From contig JAFECK010000014.1 in the NCBI GenBank assembly GCA_018242185.1, positions 1 to 44,400 on the forward strand: a stretch of 44,400 nt of DNA, written 5' to 3'. The stretch comes from Pseudomonadota bacterium. Lineage in GTDB: Bacteria; Pseudomonadota; Alphaproteobacteria; Rickettsiales; Midichloriaceae. The notes beneath the pieces are model-generated. The model did no database searches and was not told the DNA's origin. It was given only the letters and a program-made list of their open reading frames with translations. Positions 24,564 to 32,650 of this stretch are shown here, in pieces; within the stretch, counting starts at the first letter, position 1, and each line of letters begins with the position of its first letter. The translations under genes and the position numbers were made by a program.

Positions 24564-24704
24564 ATGTAGTTGGAGCTAGCGGCGAGGTCTTGCAAAGTGT
24601 GCCCCTGGGGCCAAACGTTTGGCTTTATGCGCGCTCAATGCGCGCATGCCACACGTTTGAGCACACTTTGCGCACAAGACCCGAGCAGCGAGTTCCAGCT
24701 ACAT
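24564..24704. repeat. large imperfect inverted repeat with internal palindromes
   Basis: The left arm 24564-24602 and right arm 24661-24704 are complementary with a few mismatches: GCAAAGTGTGC/GCACACTTTGC and GGTCTTG/CAAGACC are exact, and the outer ATGTAGTTGGAGCT pairs with AGTTCCAGCTACAT imperfectly. The loop holds CCAAACGTTTGG (24611-24622) and ATGCGCGC-TCAAT-GCGCGCAT (24627-24647). A 63-codon frame across this region looks accidental. It may be a MITE, a palindromic repeat element or a structured RNA. The remainder of 24321-24856 shows nothing else. Confidence 0.6.
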
Positions 24705-24856
24705 GTTAAGATGGAACCAAAAATGCTTATCATGCTCTGCAACTGTCTTTTTAAGAAATAAATTCTTAAAAATAATAGTGGAGTGGTAGTGAATTTTCCC
24801 ATATCTACACTTCCATAAATTTATTTCAGCCAGCATTATTGTGCGCTAAAACACCA

Positions 24857-26155
24857 TTACGGCACTGTTGCAGGAGAACCAGAAGTGCAGGCAATCAGCA
24901 GAGAAGTACAGCTTTGTTCCATGGTCAACTGTTGTGTTGCTGTATCCCAGTAATAGCACAACACCAGGCGATCGTCACCAGCTCTAGTCGCACGATTCAG
25001 CCATTCCATAGTTTTAGAGATCGTTGCTCCGGTATTTTGATGGTATTGGGCCATCATCAAGCAGGCGCGCAAACCCTCTTTTTGCTGCACTGCACTCTCG
25101 AGGGCAGCTTGCGCCTCTTCATACAAATTGCATGCCAGAGCAGCTCTGGCCACTAATATCAAGCTTTCATAAGCGTTTGACTGAGGTTTTACTATCTGCA
25201 TTATTTTGGTAAAAAAGCGCGGCTTACTAAGGTGTTCTGCTAGCTGCATAGCCAGATCAGCAAGGATGTCATGGGGATGGTAGGCCCATACAGACTGTAG
25301 TAACTCTTCTAGTTTAGCGATATCTTTTGCTTTTATATATAGCTCAGCAAGTAAAATATTAAGCGGCATGAACCCATAGCCACACTGCTTTGAGCCTTCT
25401 TCAAGAGCAATTCTAGCTTTCTCATCTTCGCCTTCTTCACAGCTGACTATTGCTTCATAATACAGCGCAACTAGAGATAGTTGGGCAATAGCCTCTGGAC
25501 TGCAGAAGGTTCTGAAACGATCGTTGTGTAGTAGCTGCGATAGCTCCGCCCAGCCTTGTGCATGAATCAGAATAAATGTATGAGTGGTAGCTAGCCATTC
25601 GCTGGGTGCGCTTTCCCATAGCTGTTTGCAGCATAAATGCCCTGCTTCCCAATCTAACTCTTGCATGTAAACGGTTATAAGTCCTTCTAGGCCTGCATTC
25701 CTGGTTTCAGTGCAACCAGCTAGATCGATAAACGACTGCTTTATCACCGGCAACTCGTTGCTCAACACTGCAACATTATTGGCAAGTATCAACTTTAACC
25801 TTGGTGGTAAACTATGACAATCTAACTGTTCAAGTAGCGAGGTTGCTCTTTCATAGTCGTGATTGGACACTCTAATCAACAGCTCTTCCACCTGTGTTAT
25901 GCAATCTCCCTTGTGCGAATTTATAAAGGTGTGCCATAATAAAGCCGGCCATTTTATGATGCCAATAGTGCCTTTGTATAAGAGTAATAATGCAAATAAA
26001 GCGAAGAACAGGGCGAGCAGCGCATTGAAAACATTAGTCTCCAAACGCAGTCCCATGCTTTCAATTAGTATGGGACTCATATGCCATTTATGCCAGGCTG
26101 ATGCCATAACAACAACGCACAAAATACAAACAACATATAGTTTTATCAATCGCAT
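24857..26155 (-). CDS. hemY: HemY-like TPR membrane protein
   Basis: 432 aa, resembling the HemY family (N-terminal two-helix membrane anchor plus TPR-like repeats) encoded with heme biosynthesis genes in proteobacteria; it is unrelated to Bacillus HemY. Two membrane helices (LYVVCILCVVVMASAWHKW and ALLALFFALFALLLLYKG) are followed by helical repeats such as YYEAIVSCEEGEDEKARIALEEG and AYESLILVARAALACNLYEEAQAAL. The start has TAGGA just upstream. It follows a Mic60-like gene by 11 bases, the neighbour pair known in alphaproteobacteria. Its exact biochemical role is not established. Confidence 0.75.
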   Translation of the reverse strand: MRLIKLYVVCILCVVVMASAWHKWHMSPILIESMGLRLETNVFNALLALFFALFALLLLYKGTIGIIKWPALLWHTFINSHKGDCITQVEELLIRVSNHDYERATSLLEQLDCHSLPPRLKLILANNVAVLSNELPVIKQSFIDLAGCTETRNAGLEGLITVYMQELDWEAGHLCCKQLWESAPSEWLATTHTFILIHAQGWAELSQLLHNDRFRTFCSPEAIAQLSLVALYYEAIVSCEEGEDEKARIALEEGSKQCGYGFMPLNILLAELYIKAKDIAKLEELLQSVWAYHPHDILADLAMQLAEHLSKPRFFTKIMQIVKPQSNAYESLILVARAALACNLYEEAQAALESAVQQKEGLRACLMMAQYHQNTGATISKTMEWLNRATRAGDDRLVLCYYWDTATQQLTMEQSCTSLLIACTSGSPATVP

Positions 26156-26166
26156 CTATCCTACCT

Positions 26167-26895
26167 TTACTGTTGTTCTATAATCTGATCAACTAACTGA
26201 TTTATTAAGCAATTTACGTGCAGCCTAGCCTTAGCATCTGCTAAAACAATCGCAGTAGTCTTATCTATTGCATTAGGCTCGACTGGAGCGAGCATGTCAA
26301 TACATTCGATAAAATGCGGTTTATTTAGCATGGCTTCGATAGCACTAATCATTTGCTTTGCGCCTTCAGTATTTTTGCTGTTTTGTACATGAGTCAGCCT
26401 TATAAAGCCGCCAAAATAGTTAACGGTGTCAGTAGAGCCGATACTCCCAGCGCTTTTATATAGCTGTCCTACCAGAGCATTGCTGTCAATCGCTGGGTGA
26501 TTGTGAATCGCGTTTTCGATGCTCTCTATGTATCCGAGCAAACTTTTTGGTACGGTATTGCGGATACTGCTAATAAGCTCGGGATATTTTTTGGAAGAAT
26601 CGGTGCTACCGCTGTTTATAAGCGCCTGTAGAGTACGCAAATTCTGTATAGTAGTAAATCTCAAAGCCCGCTCTATAGTTTGTGGAGCATCGGGGTGGAG
26701 CTTGGTGTATTGCGCTACACTGTCATTGAGGTTTGCTAGTTCCTTAGTCAAGGACTCAGTATTATTATTACTTTTTAAGCAAGTGCCCAGAGTAGATTCT
26801 GATAACCTCTTGATGCTTATAAAGCCTACCCAATTAAGTACGATTAAACAACCAAGTAAAACAGCGAGCATCCATGTATTGTTAGCAATCTTCAT
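26167..26895 (-). CDS. short Mic60/mitofilin-like membrane protein
   Basis: About 242 aa from ATG 26895 (a GTG at 26901 is an alternative). One N-terminal transmembrane helix (WMLAVLLGCLIVLNWVGFISI) is followed by a helical, partly coiled-coil region and a C-terminal helical domain. Similarity to alphaproteobacterial Mic60 (mitofilin, COG4223) is suggested by architecture and by its place directly before hemY; I see no decisive motif. In alphaproteobacteria Mic60 shapes inner-membrane folds and contacts the outer membrane. This copy is shorter than the free-living form. It follows ubiD by about a dozen bases, in the same transcription unit. Confidence 0.5.
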   Translation of the reverse strand: MKIANNTWMLAVLLGCLIVLNWVGFISIKRLSESTLGTCLKSNNNTESLTKELANLNDSVAQYTKLHPDAPQTIERALRFTTIQNLRTLQALINSGSTDSSKKYPELISSIRNTVPKSLLGYIESIENAIHNHPAIDSNALVGQLYKSAGSIGSTDTVNYFGGFIRLTHVQNSKNTEGAKQMISAIEAMLNKPHFIECIDMLAPVEPNAIDKTTAIVLADAKARLHVNCLINQLVDQIIEQQ

Positions 26896-26907
26896 AGGCA
26901 CCCTATA

Positions 26908-28410
26908 CTATACCTTTATTCCATATTTAGACCAATTACTGCTGACCAATTCTATAATCTCTCGATCCATGGCGATTGGGCGGCCCCACTCACGCCCCGT
27001 TTCTCCTTCTAATTTATCCGTGGCGTCAAATCCTATTTTAGCGCCTAAACCAGATTTTATTGAAGCAAAATCTAAATAATCTATTGGCGTATCTTCTATA
27101 ACCATAATGTCCCGCTGCATGTCCATCTTGGTGGAAATCGCCCACATCACATCCTCCCAATTGCGTGCGTTTATGTGGTGATCAACTACTATGACCCATT
27201 TTGTGTAGATAAATTGCCGTAGGTAAGACCAAACTGACATCATGACTTTGCGTGCATGCCCTGGATATCGCTTGCGGATTGAGACCACTGCAATCCGGTA
27301 AGAGCAGCCTTCAGGAGGCAGCCAAAAGTCTTCTATCTCAGGAAACTGCTGCTGTAAAAGCGGAATAAACACCTCGTTTAGCGCTTCTCCAAGTACAGAA
27401 GGTTCATCTGGCGGTCTGCCGGTATAAGTGCTTAAATATATAGGGTCTTGGCGCATGGTCATGGCTGTAATGTGGAAAACAGGGAATCGCTCTACTGAGT
27501 TATAATAGCCGGTGTGGTCTCCATAAGGCCCCTCATCCTCATACTCATCTAGGTCCACATAACCCTCTAGCACAATTTCTGCCTGTGCCGGCACTTGCAG
27601 TGGGACGCTGACGCAATTGACCAGTTCTAGTTTCTTACCTCGCAGTAGCCCTGAATAATCATATTCTGAAACGGTGTCTGGTATAGGAGTGACTGCAGCC
27701 AGTATAGTAGCCGGATCTGCTCCTATCACTGCAGCAACTGGCATAGGGGCACGTTTGGTTTGCCAACGTTGATGATGCATGGCGCCGCCTCGATGATGCA
27801 ACCAGCGCATTATGAGTTTGTTATGGCCAAGTACCTGCATACGATATATGCCTATATTGTACTGGTCACCGCGAGCATTGTCTGGTCCTTTGGTGACAAC
27901 CAGTGGCCAAGTAATGAGCGGAGCCGGTTCATTTGGCCAGCAGGTTTGGATTGGTAGGGTGCGTAAGTCAACATCAGTTCCACGCATTATTTTTTGCTGG
28001 CAAGGAGCTTTTTTTGAGCTCACTAAGTGCGGCTTCATCGCGAGAATATCTTTTAAAATAGGTGCCATACCGATTGCTTCGCGTATCGATGCTGGCGGCT
28101 CTGGTTGGCGTAAAAAAGCGAGCTTTTGTCCGAGTGACCGCAGTTCATCGGATTTTACGCGCATACCCATGGCAACTCGTTCAACAGTACCAAAGAGGTT
28201 CACCAAAACAGGTATGGGATTGGCTCCATTTTCAGTCAACACATTTTCAAAGAGTAATGCCGGACCTTTGGCTTCTAGAACGCGTTTATGTATTTCCGTA
28301 ATCTCTAGGAAGCTATTAACCTGATGCTTTATCCTAACCAGTAAGCCCTTATGCTCAAGATCGGTTATAAAATCACGCATAGATATATAGTGTGTCATCT
28401 TCTTAGTCAT
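26908..28410 (-). CDS. ubiD: UbiD family 4-hydroxy-3-polyprenylbenzoate decarboxylase
   Basis: Prenylated-FMN-dependent decarboxylase of ubiquinone synthesis. About 500 aa, typical. ATG 28410 follows GGAG and overlaps the virB6 stop, so it is preferred to the ATG at 28440. Signatures are [76 protein letters not shown], and [33 protein letters not shown] with the catalytic Glu-Arg-Glu region. It needs UbiX for its cofactor, which is not in the window. The ubiG gene lies elsewhere in the window, in a separate unit. Confidence 0.95.
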   Translation of the reverse strand: MTKKMTHYISMRDFITDLEHKGLLVRIKHQVNSFLEITEIHKRVLEAKGPALLFENVLTENGANPIPVLVNLFGTVERVAMGMRVKSDELRSLGQKLAFLRQPEPPASIREAIGMAPILKDILAMKPHLVSSKKAPCQQKIMRGTDVDLRTLPIQTCWPNEPAPLITWPLVVTKGPDNARGDQYNIGIYRMQVLGHNKLIMRWLHHRGGAMHHQRWQTKRAPMPVAAVIGADPATILAAVTPIPDTVSEYDYSGLLRGKKLELVNCVSVPLQVPAQAEIVLEGYVDLDEYEDEGPYGDHTGYYNSVERFPVFHITAMTMRQDPIYLSTYTGRPPDEPSVLGEALNEVFIPLLQQQFPEIEDFWLPPEGCSYRIAVVSIRKRYPGHARKVMMSVWSYLRQFIYTKWVIVVDHHINARNWEDVMWAISTKMDMQRDIMVIEDTPIDYLDFASIKSGLGAKIGFDATDKLEGETGREWGRPIAMDREIIELVSSNWSKYGIKV

Positions 28411-31291
28411 CGCTATCTCCACCCGTATCTTTGGCACCATCCTTGCGTGCGTCCCTAATTTTCTTATATTCTCTGCGTTTTGCAGAGCGGTACATGGCTT
28501 TGCCGGTATCCTTAGCTGTGGCTTTCAAGCGCTTACGAGCGTATGTACCAGCCTTAGACATTTGATCAACTGGCTGGGCGGCGGTCATCAACCTAATTGG
28601 CGCCCCAGTTACAATACGAGTTGCCAGCTCTGCAACGGCGCCCGGCAACCTGAACATTATATGTGAAACTAACAGAACGGCAAGACCACAAAAGAAGGCG
28701 CCTAACGGCAAACTCATTCCATTATCTGCAAAAGGTGCATGTGCAGTAATGAGAGGTGTCCAGGAATATATAGAGCAATTCTTTTTGTGGAGAAATTCGT
28801 CAATGGTTTTTTGATCCCAGATAAAAGCGAACCAGCAGAATCTGCAAGCTGTGAAATTAAGTGACATATGGAGTAAAGCTATATACACCATGTTAATCAC
28901 TCCCATAACCGCAAAAATCATTATTGGTTGTAATGCGTAGGAAACCATATATTTCCACCAGCTTTCAAATATGCTTCTGGTAATCTGGAAAAGCATAAAT
29001 GGCAGAATTACTGGTAGCATAATAAGTAGCATACTAAAACCAATCAGGGTGTATATATACATCAAGGCTGCCTTAGCGATTGATAAAGTGTATAGAATAA
29101 AAGAGAAGCCTATTATTAGTACCGCTAAAAATCCGAAGAACCCAGCATTAATAAGTGCCGCCATTTTGCGCCCCATATTAGGACTAAAAATTTGCGATAT
29201 CGGTTGATCGAATAATTCAAAAATCACTGAAGGGTCTGGTAATGAGCCATCTGGGTTAAGATAAGCGGCGGGTAATGTTCCAGGCATGACGTAGGCTATA
29301 ATTTCTGCGCCCCCTTTTACTAACAGGTTGACGCAAAAAACTCCAAAAAATTCCCAGCTGCCTGGTGATATAGCTGCTATGACAAAGGCTGCTTTTACTG
29401 CTCTCACAATAATTTCTTGTTGGGTAGTTTTTATGGTGCCGAGCATAAAGCCTAGTCCCATGATCGTTATATAGAATGTTAATAATGCTTGCACAAACAT
29501 TATGAGCTTACCGGTGGAGTTGATCACGCCGTTGTATATAACTTGTACAACTCCGGTGTTGTTAGCGTCGCCGATCAATACTGTATACACCGTTTGAATC
29601 AAGGTGCGCAGAAAGCCTATAAACGCATTAGTGTTGCTATTATTTTGCACTCTAAAATGGTAGGCGCCGTATAAGTTCCCTGAATCAGTATAAAGCGCTT
29701 TTATACTAGCCGGTAAGTTGGGTGGTGGGGAGAGACGATGAATTCGTAAATAAATGTCTCCGGTTGCGCCAGCACTCATAGTGCCACCTTGCATAACTGC
29801 TTTAGGTAGATCTTGCCAGTCACTTTCTTGTGGGAAAGAGTTGCTTATAGCATATTGAGCTCTCTCGCCATTTTTAAATAAACACCCCTGCCATAACATG
29901 GTTACATCGAATCCACCCAAATGCCGTGCCCAAGCACTTGCCGGAGCATTTTCTGTGCCGTAAGGGCTATCACCGTGTCTTATGGCGAATGGAATGCGGG
30001 CATCGCTGAAGCCATCCACTTGTCCGAAAAAGAAGTACTGCATATTGTCAAAGTTATCGATCTCAAAGCATAATGGATCATTGGGTGGGTTGGTAGGATC
30101 ACATCCTGGTGGCTGCTTTGTCACTAAATTCAAATCTAGTGCAGCTCCTCTGAGGCCCATGATATTCACGTTTGGATCGGGAGGTGGTAGCTGTAGACCT
30201 AGAACTCCCACTCTGGCATCCTCGCCGATTAATTGTATAGGTTCAGCATGTGAATCATAATTCATATTTGATTGTCCGGGAGGCATTATGTCCAAAATGC
30301 TGGTATTGCGCCATAGCGTTGAGCAAAAGGCTGCACTCTGAGTTTTCTGAGAATCGGGTAGATTGCCCGGGTAGTTTGGCAACAGCATGTTGCGCATACA
30401 TTTCGCAATCTCCAAACGCTTCATATTAGTTCCCACAGTAACTTGGCTAGTTTGATTACTATTGCCATTTGGAACTTCAATCACTGTAGTTTGGTTGTTG
30501 CCATAGTCGCCAGACCAGAATATGGTGAGTTGATCGCCATCAGCGACATATAGACCTGTGTCAGTGTAGTTAGGATTTCGTGCGCTCCATTTACATATCC
30601 CATTAGTTCCTTGCTGATTAGCAGGTACTTTGGTAATGCTTTGGTTTGGGCTCCATAACATTTGGTTGTTGAGTGTGATGAAGTCGGCAGTATTCAGAGT
30701 GTTTAAGCAAGGATGCTGTGAGGGCGCTGTCCATTGCGTTTGTTGATTGGTGCTATTCCAATCAGTCATGGTAGTGCTTGAAAATATAGGAGGCATACGC
30801 ACATATTTTTGTCCGCATAAAATCACACTATCTTCATCGCCGCCAGTATAAGTGATTTGCACTGGCGCGCCTTGGCTGACGTTGATAGTTTTAACCACTG
30901 CTGATTCTGGCATTAGAGCGCCAGAAGTACATGTGGAGGCCATAGTAGTTGGCCCGACTGTAACGTATGTAATCGCGCCATTTACAAAGGCATATTGCTT
31001 ATATGTACTAGTGAATTGTTGGCCTCCTTGACAGGCAGTCTGGCAGGCAAGCACTACGTCAGGATTTAATTCTCTATCGCCCACCTTGCTGGAAAACTGG
31101 TTGCAGCCAATGCCGCAGGAAGCGTAACAATCTTTGTTAATAGGTGAAACTAAATATGGGTGGATGTTTGATATATCGCCACCAATTTCATAGCTCATTA
31201 TGCAGTTGCTATAAAGCCAATCAGCTGCTGCATCTTGCAAGAAAACAGCACAATAAGCTAACAGCGATAATAATCCCAGCACAAAACGCAT
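28403..31291 (-). CDS. virB6: VirB6/TrbL-type IV secretion membrane protein, extended
   Basis: About 962 aa. Rickettsiales VirB6 proteins are far larger than the roughly 300 aa of Agrobacterium, and this fits them. A signal peptide ([21 protein letters not shown]) precedes a long Cys-rich exported region (residues about 25-550). The TrbL/VirB6 membrane domain follows (about 555-880): [73 protein letters not shown], and further helices up to about 870. The C-terminal tail is basic and cytoplasmic ([15 protein letters not shown]). It heads a unit with ubiD, a Mic60-like gene and hemY, with no other vir genes nearby. The ATG at 31291 follows a GTG at 31294. Confidence 0.88.
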   Translation of the reverse strand: MRFVLGLLSLLAYCAVFLQDAAADWLYSNCIMSYEIGGDISNIHPYLVSPINKDCYASCGIGCNQFSSKVGDRELNPDVVLACQTACQGGQQFTSTYKQYAFVNGAITYVTVGPTTMASTCTSGALMPESAVVKTINVSQGAPVQITYTGGDEDSVILCGQKYVRMPPIFSSTTMTDWNSTNQQTQWTAPSQHPCLNTLNTADFITLNNQMLWSPNQSITKVPANQQGTNGICKWSARNPNYTDTGLYVADGDQLTIFWSGDYGNNQTTVIEVPNGNSNQTSQVTVGTNMKRLEIAKCMRNMLLPNYPGNLPDSQKTQSAAFCSTLWRNTSILDIMPPGQSNMNYDSHAEPIQLIGEDARVGVLGLQLPPPDPNVNIMGLRGAALDLNLVTKQPPGCDPTNPPNDPLCFEIDNFDNMQYFFFGQVDGFSDARIPFAIRHGDSPYGTENAPASAWARHLGGFDVTMLWQGCLFKNGERAQYAISNSFPQESDWQDLPKAVMQGGTMSAGATGDIYLRIHRLSPPPNLPASIKALYTDSGNLYGAYHFRVQNNSNTNAFIGFLRTLIQTVYTVLIGDANNTGVVQVIYNGVINSTGKLIMFVQALLTFYITIMGLGFMLGTIKTTQQEIIVRAVKAAFVIAAISPGSWEFFGVFCVNLLVKGGAEIIAYVMPGTLPAAYLNPDGSLPDPSVIFELFDQPISQIFSPNMGRKMAALINAGFFGFLAVLIIGFSFILYTLSIAKAALMYIYTLIGFSMLLIMLPVILPFMLFQITRSIFESWWKYMVSYALQPIMIFAVMGVINMVYIALLHMSLNFTACRFCWFAFIWDQKTIDEFLHKKNCSIYSWTPLITAHAPFADNGMSLPLGAFFCGLAVLLVSHIMFRLPGAVAELATRIVTGAPIRLMTAAQPVDQMSKAGTYARKRLKATAKDTGKAMYRSAKRREYKKIRDARKDGAKDTGGDSDD

Positions 31292-31451
31292 CACAATACC
31301 AGCACATCTTTCTCTCGAGAATACAGGCTATTTATAGTTAGCTCAAGCGGTATATACCTCTGGTAAATGGTAATGTGGAATTATCTCGGCATATATACCC
31401 ATCATAGTTATTCAGGTGGTGTTGACTCTACCTAAGCTACCAGCAAAAAAT

Positions 31452-31480
31452 TTGACAACTTTGGCAGCAGCTGCTAGAAG
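31452..31480 (+). promoter_or_regulatory. possible dapA promoter
   Basis: TTGACA at 31452-31457 is followed after 17 bases by TAGAAG (31475-31480), a weak -10. The spacer contains the palindrome AGCAGCTGCT. The start codon lies about 35 bases downstream. Confidence 0.3.
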
Positions 31481-31514
31481 ATAACCCAAATAATACTATG
31501 TTAGAGCGATGCGT

Positions 31515-32531
31515 ATGCATGATCTTTTTAAAGGCTTAGCAACAGCACTTATTACACCATTTAATTTAGATGGGAGTATAAATATACAGGATTTTTGCAA
31601 TCTCTTTGACATGCAATTACAGCAAGGCGTGAGTAATTTCATTCTCTTTGGCTCCACAGGAGAAGGACTGAGCATTACTTCGCAAGAAAGGAATGAGATA
31701 TTTCACGCAGCTAGACAGCAACAGGCGAAGGCAGGACTAACCCGCGTACGTCTTATAGTTACTGCAAGCCATCCTAGTACCAACGCTACGCTACAACAGG
31801 TCAAACAGGCTGTTGAGCTAGGGGCTGATGCAATACTAGCCACTACCCCTTGCTATACAAAGCCGACCCAACAGGGCTTATATGAGCACTTTATAGCAGT
31901 AGCGGATGAAGCGAAGATTCCGGTTATTTTATATAACAATCCTGGGCGCACTATAACGGAAATAAGTTTGGAAAACGTAATGAATCTTTCCAAGCATAAT
32001 AGTATCATTGGTTTGAAAGATTCTACTAATAACCTCACGCGTACTATAACCTTAAGAGGCAGTTTGTCTGCACGGGAGAAGGAATTTATAATCCTAGCAG
32101 GTGATGATGAAAATGCAGTTATGATCAACTTGAATGGCGGCAATGGCTGTGTTTCGGTTGCAAGCAATGTTATACCAACGTTATGTAATAAGGTTCAAGA
32201 GCTGTGTGCTGCAGGTAAATTTGCTGACGCAGCGGCAGAACATGCAAAGCTTATGCCTTTATATAAGGCACTGCAGTGCGATTCTAACCCGGTGCCTATT
32301 AAATATGCTGCGTTCAGGGCGGGCTTTATTAGTAGTCCTATGATGCGTCTCCCCCTCGTACCGCTGCCTGAAGGACGTAGGCCCATAATAGATCATGCGC
32401 TGGACGCATTGCTTGATCTGCCGCCTACTAATAAAAACACAGTTACTGAGCATTCATACATAGATAGATCAAGCAGCTTTGAGATGCATAGGAAGCGCCT
32501 TTTGAACCAAGACAAGAGGGAGAATGATTAG
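31515..32531 (+). CDS. dapA: 4-hydroxy-tetrahydrodipicolinate synthase DapA
   Basis: Condenses pyruvate with aspartate semialdehyde, the committed step to diaminopimelate and lysine. About 338 aa from ATG 31515 (31509 is possible), longer than the usual 290-300. Key segments are LFKGLATALITPFNLDGSIN, FGSTGEGLSITSQER, VILYNNPGRT with the catalytic Tyr, and IIGLKDSTNN with the Schiff-base Lys. The last about 40 residues (NKNTVTEHSYIDRSSSFEMHRKRLLNQDKREND) are polar and not part of the core fold. It implies peptidoglycan precursor synthesis. The smpB gene that often follows dapA in Rickettsiales is not here. Confidence 0.94.
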   Translation: MHDLFKGLATALITPFNLDGSINIQDFCNLFDMQLQQGVSNFILFGSTGEGLSITSQERNEIFHAARQQQAKAGLTRVRLIVTASHPSTNATLQQVKQAVELGADAILATTPCYTKPTQQGLYEHFIAVADEAKIPVILYNNPGRTITEISLENVMNLSKHNSIIGLKDSTNNLTRTITLRGSLSAREKEFIILAGDDENAVMINLNGGNGCVSVASNVIPTLCNKVQELCAAGKFADAAAEHAKLMPLYKALQCDSNPVPIKYAAFRAGFISSPMMRLPLVPLPEGRRPIIDHALDALLDLPPTNKNTVTEHSYIDRSSSFEMHRKRLLNQDKREND

Positions 32532-32625
32532 GTGGTGTTATGCCATTCTAAGCGCCATTTGCGTGCTAGTTCATACAATACAAACAGCTCTAACCTTAAA
32601 ATTCCCGAAAAATACTCACCCCTAA
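32524..32625 (+). CDS. possible 33-aa single-helix membrane peptide
   Basis: A short frame starts at an ATG inside the last codons of dapA and reads MIRWCYAILSAICVLVHTIQ then ALTLKFPKNTHP, with one strongly hydrophobic helix. AGGGAG lies just upstream but very close to the start. It could be a coupled membrane microprotein, the front of a lost gene, or chance. I recognise no family. The rest of 32532-32650 shows only a small CCTAAA/TTTAGG dyad. Confidence 0.28.
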   Translation: MIRWCYAILSAICVLVHTIQTALTLKFPKNTHP

Positions 32626-32650
32626 ACACAGTTATTTTAGGTGCTTGGTA

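Noticed and set aside
24570-24761. A 63-codon frame, and a 66-codon frame on the other strand, in the palindrome block.
   Set aside because: Both cross inverted repeats, look compositionally odd and have no Shine-Dalgarno or recognisable similarity.
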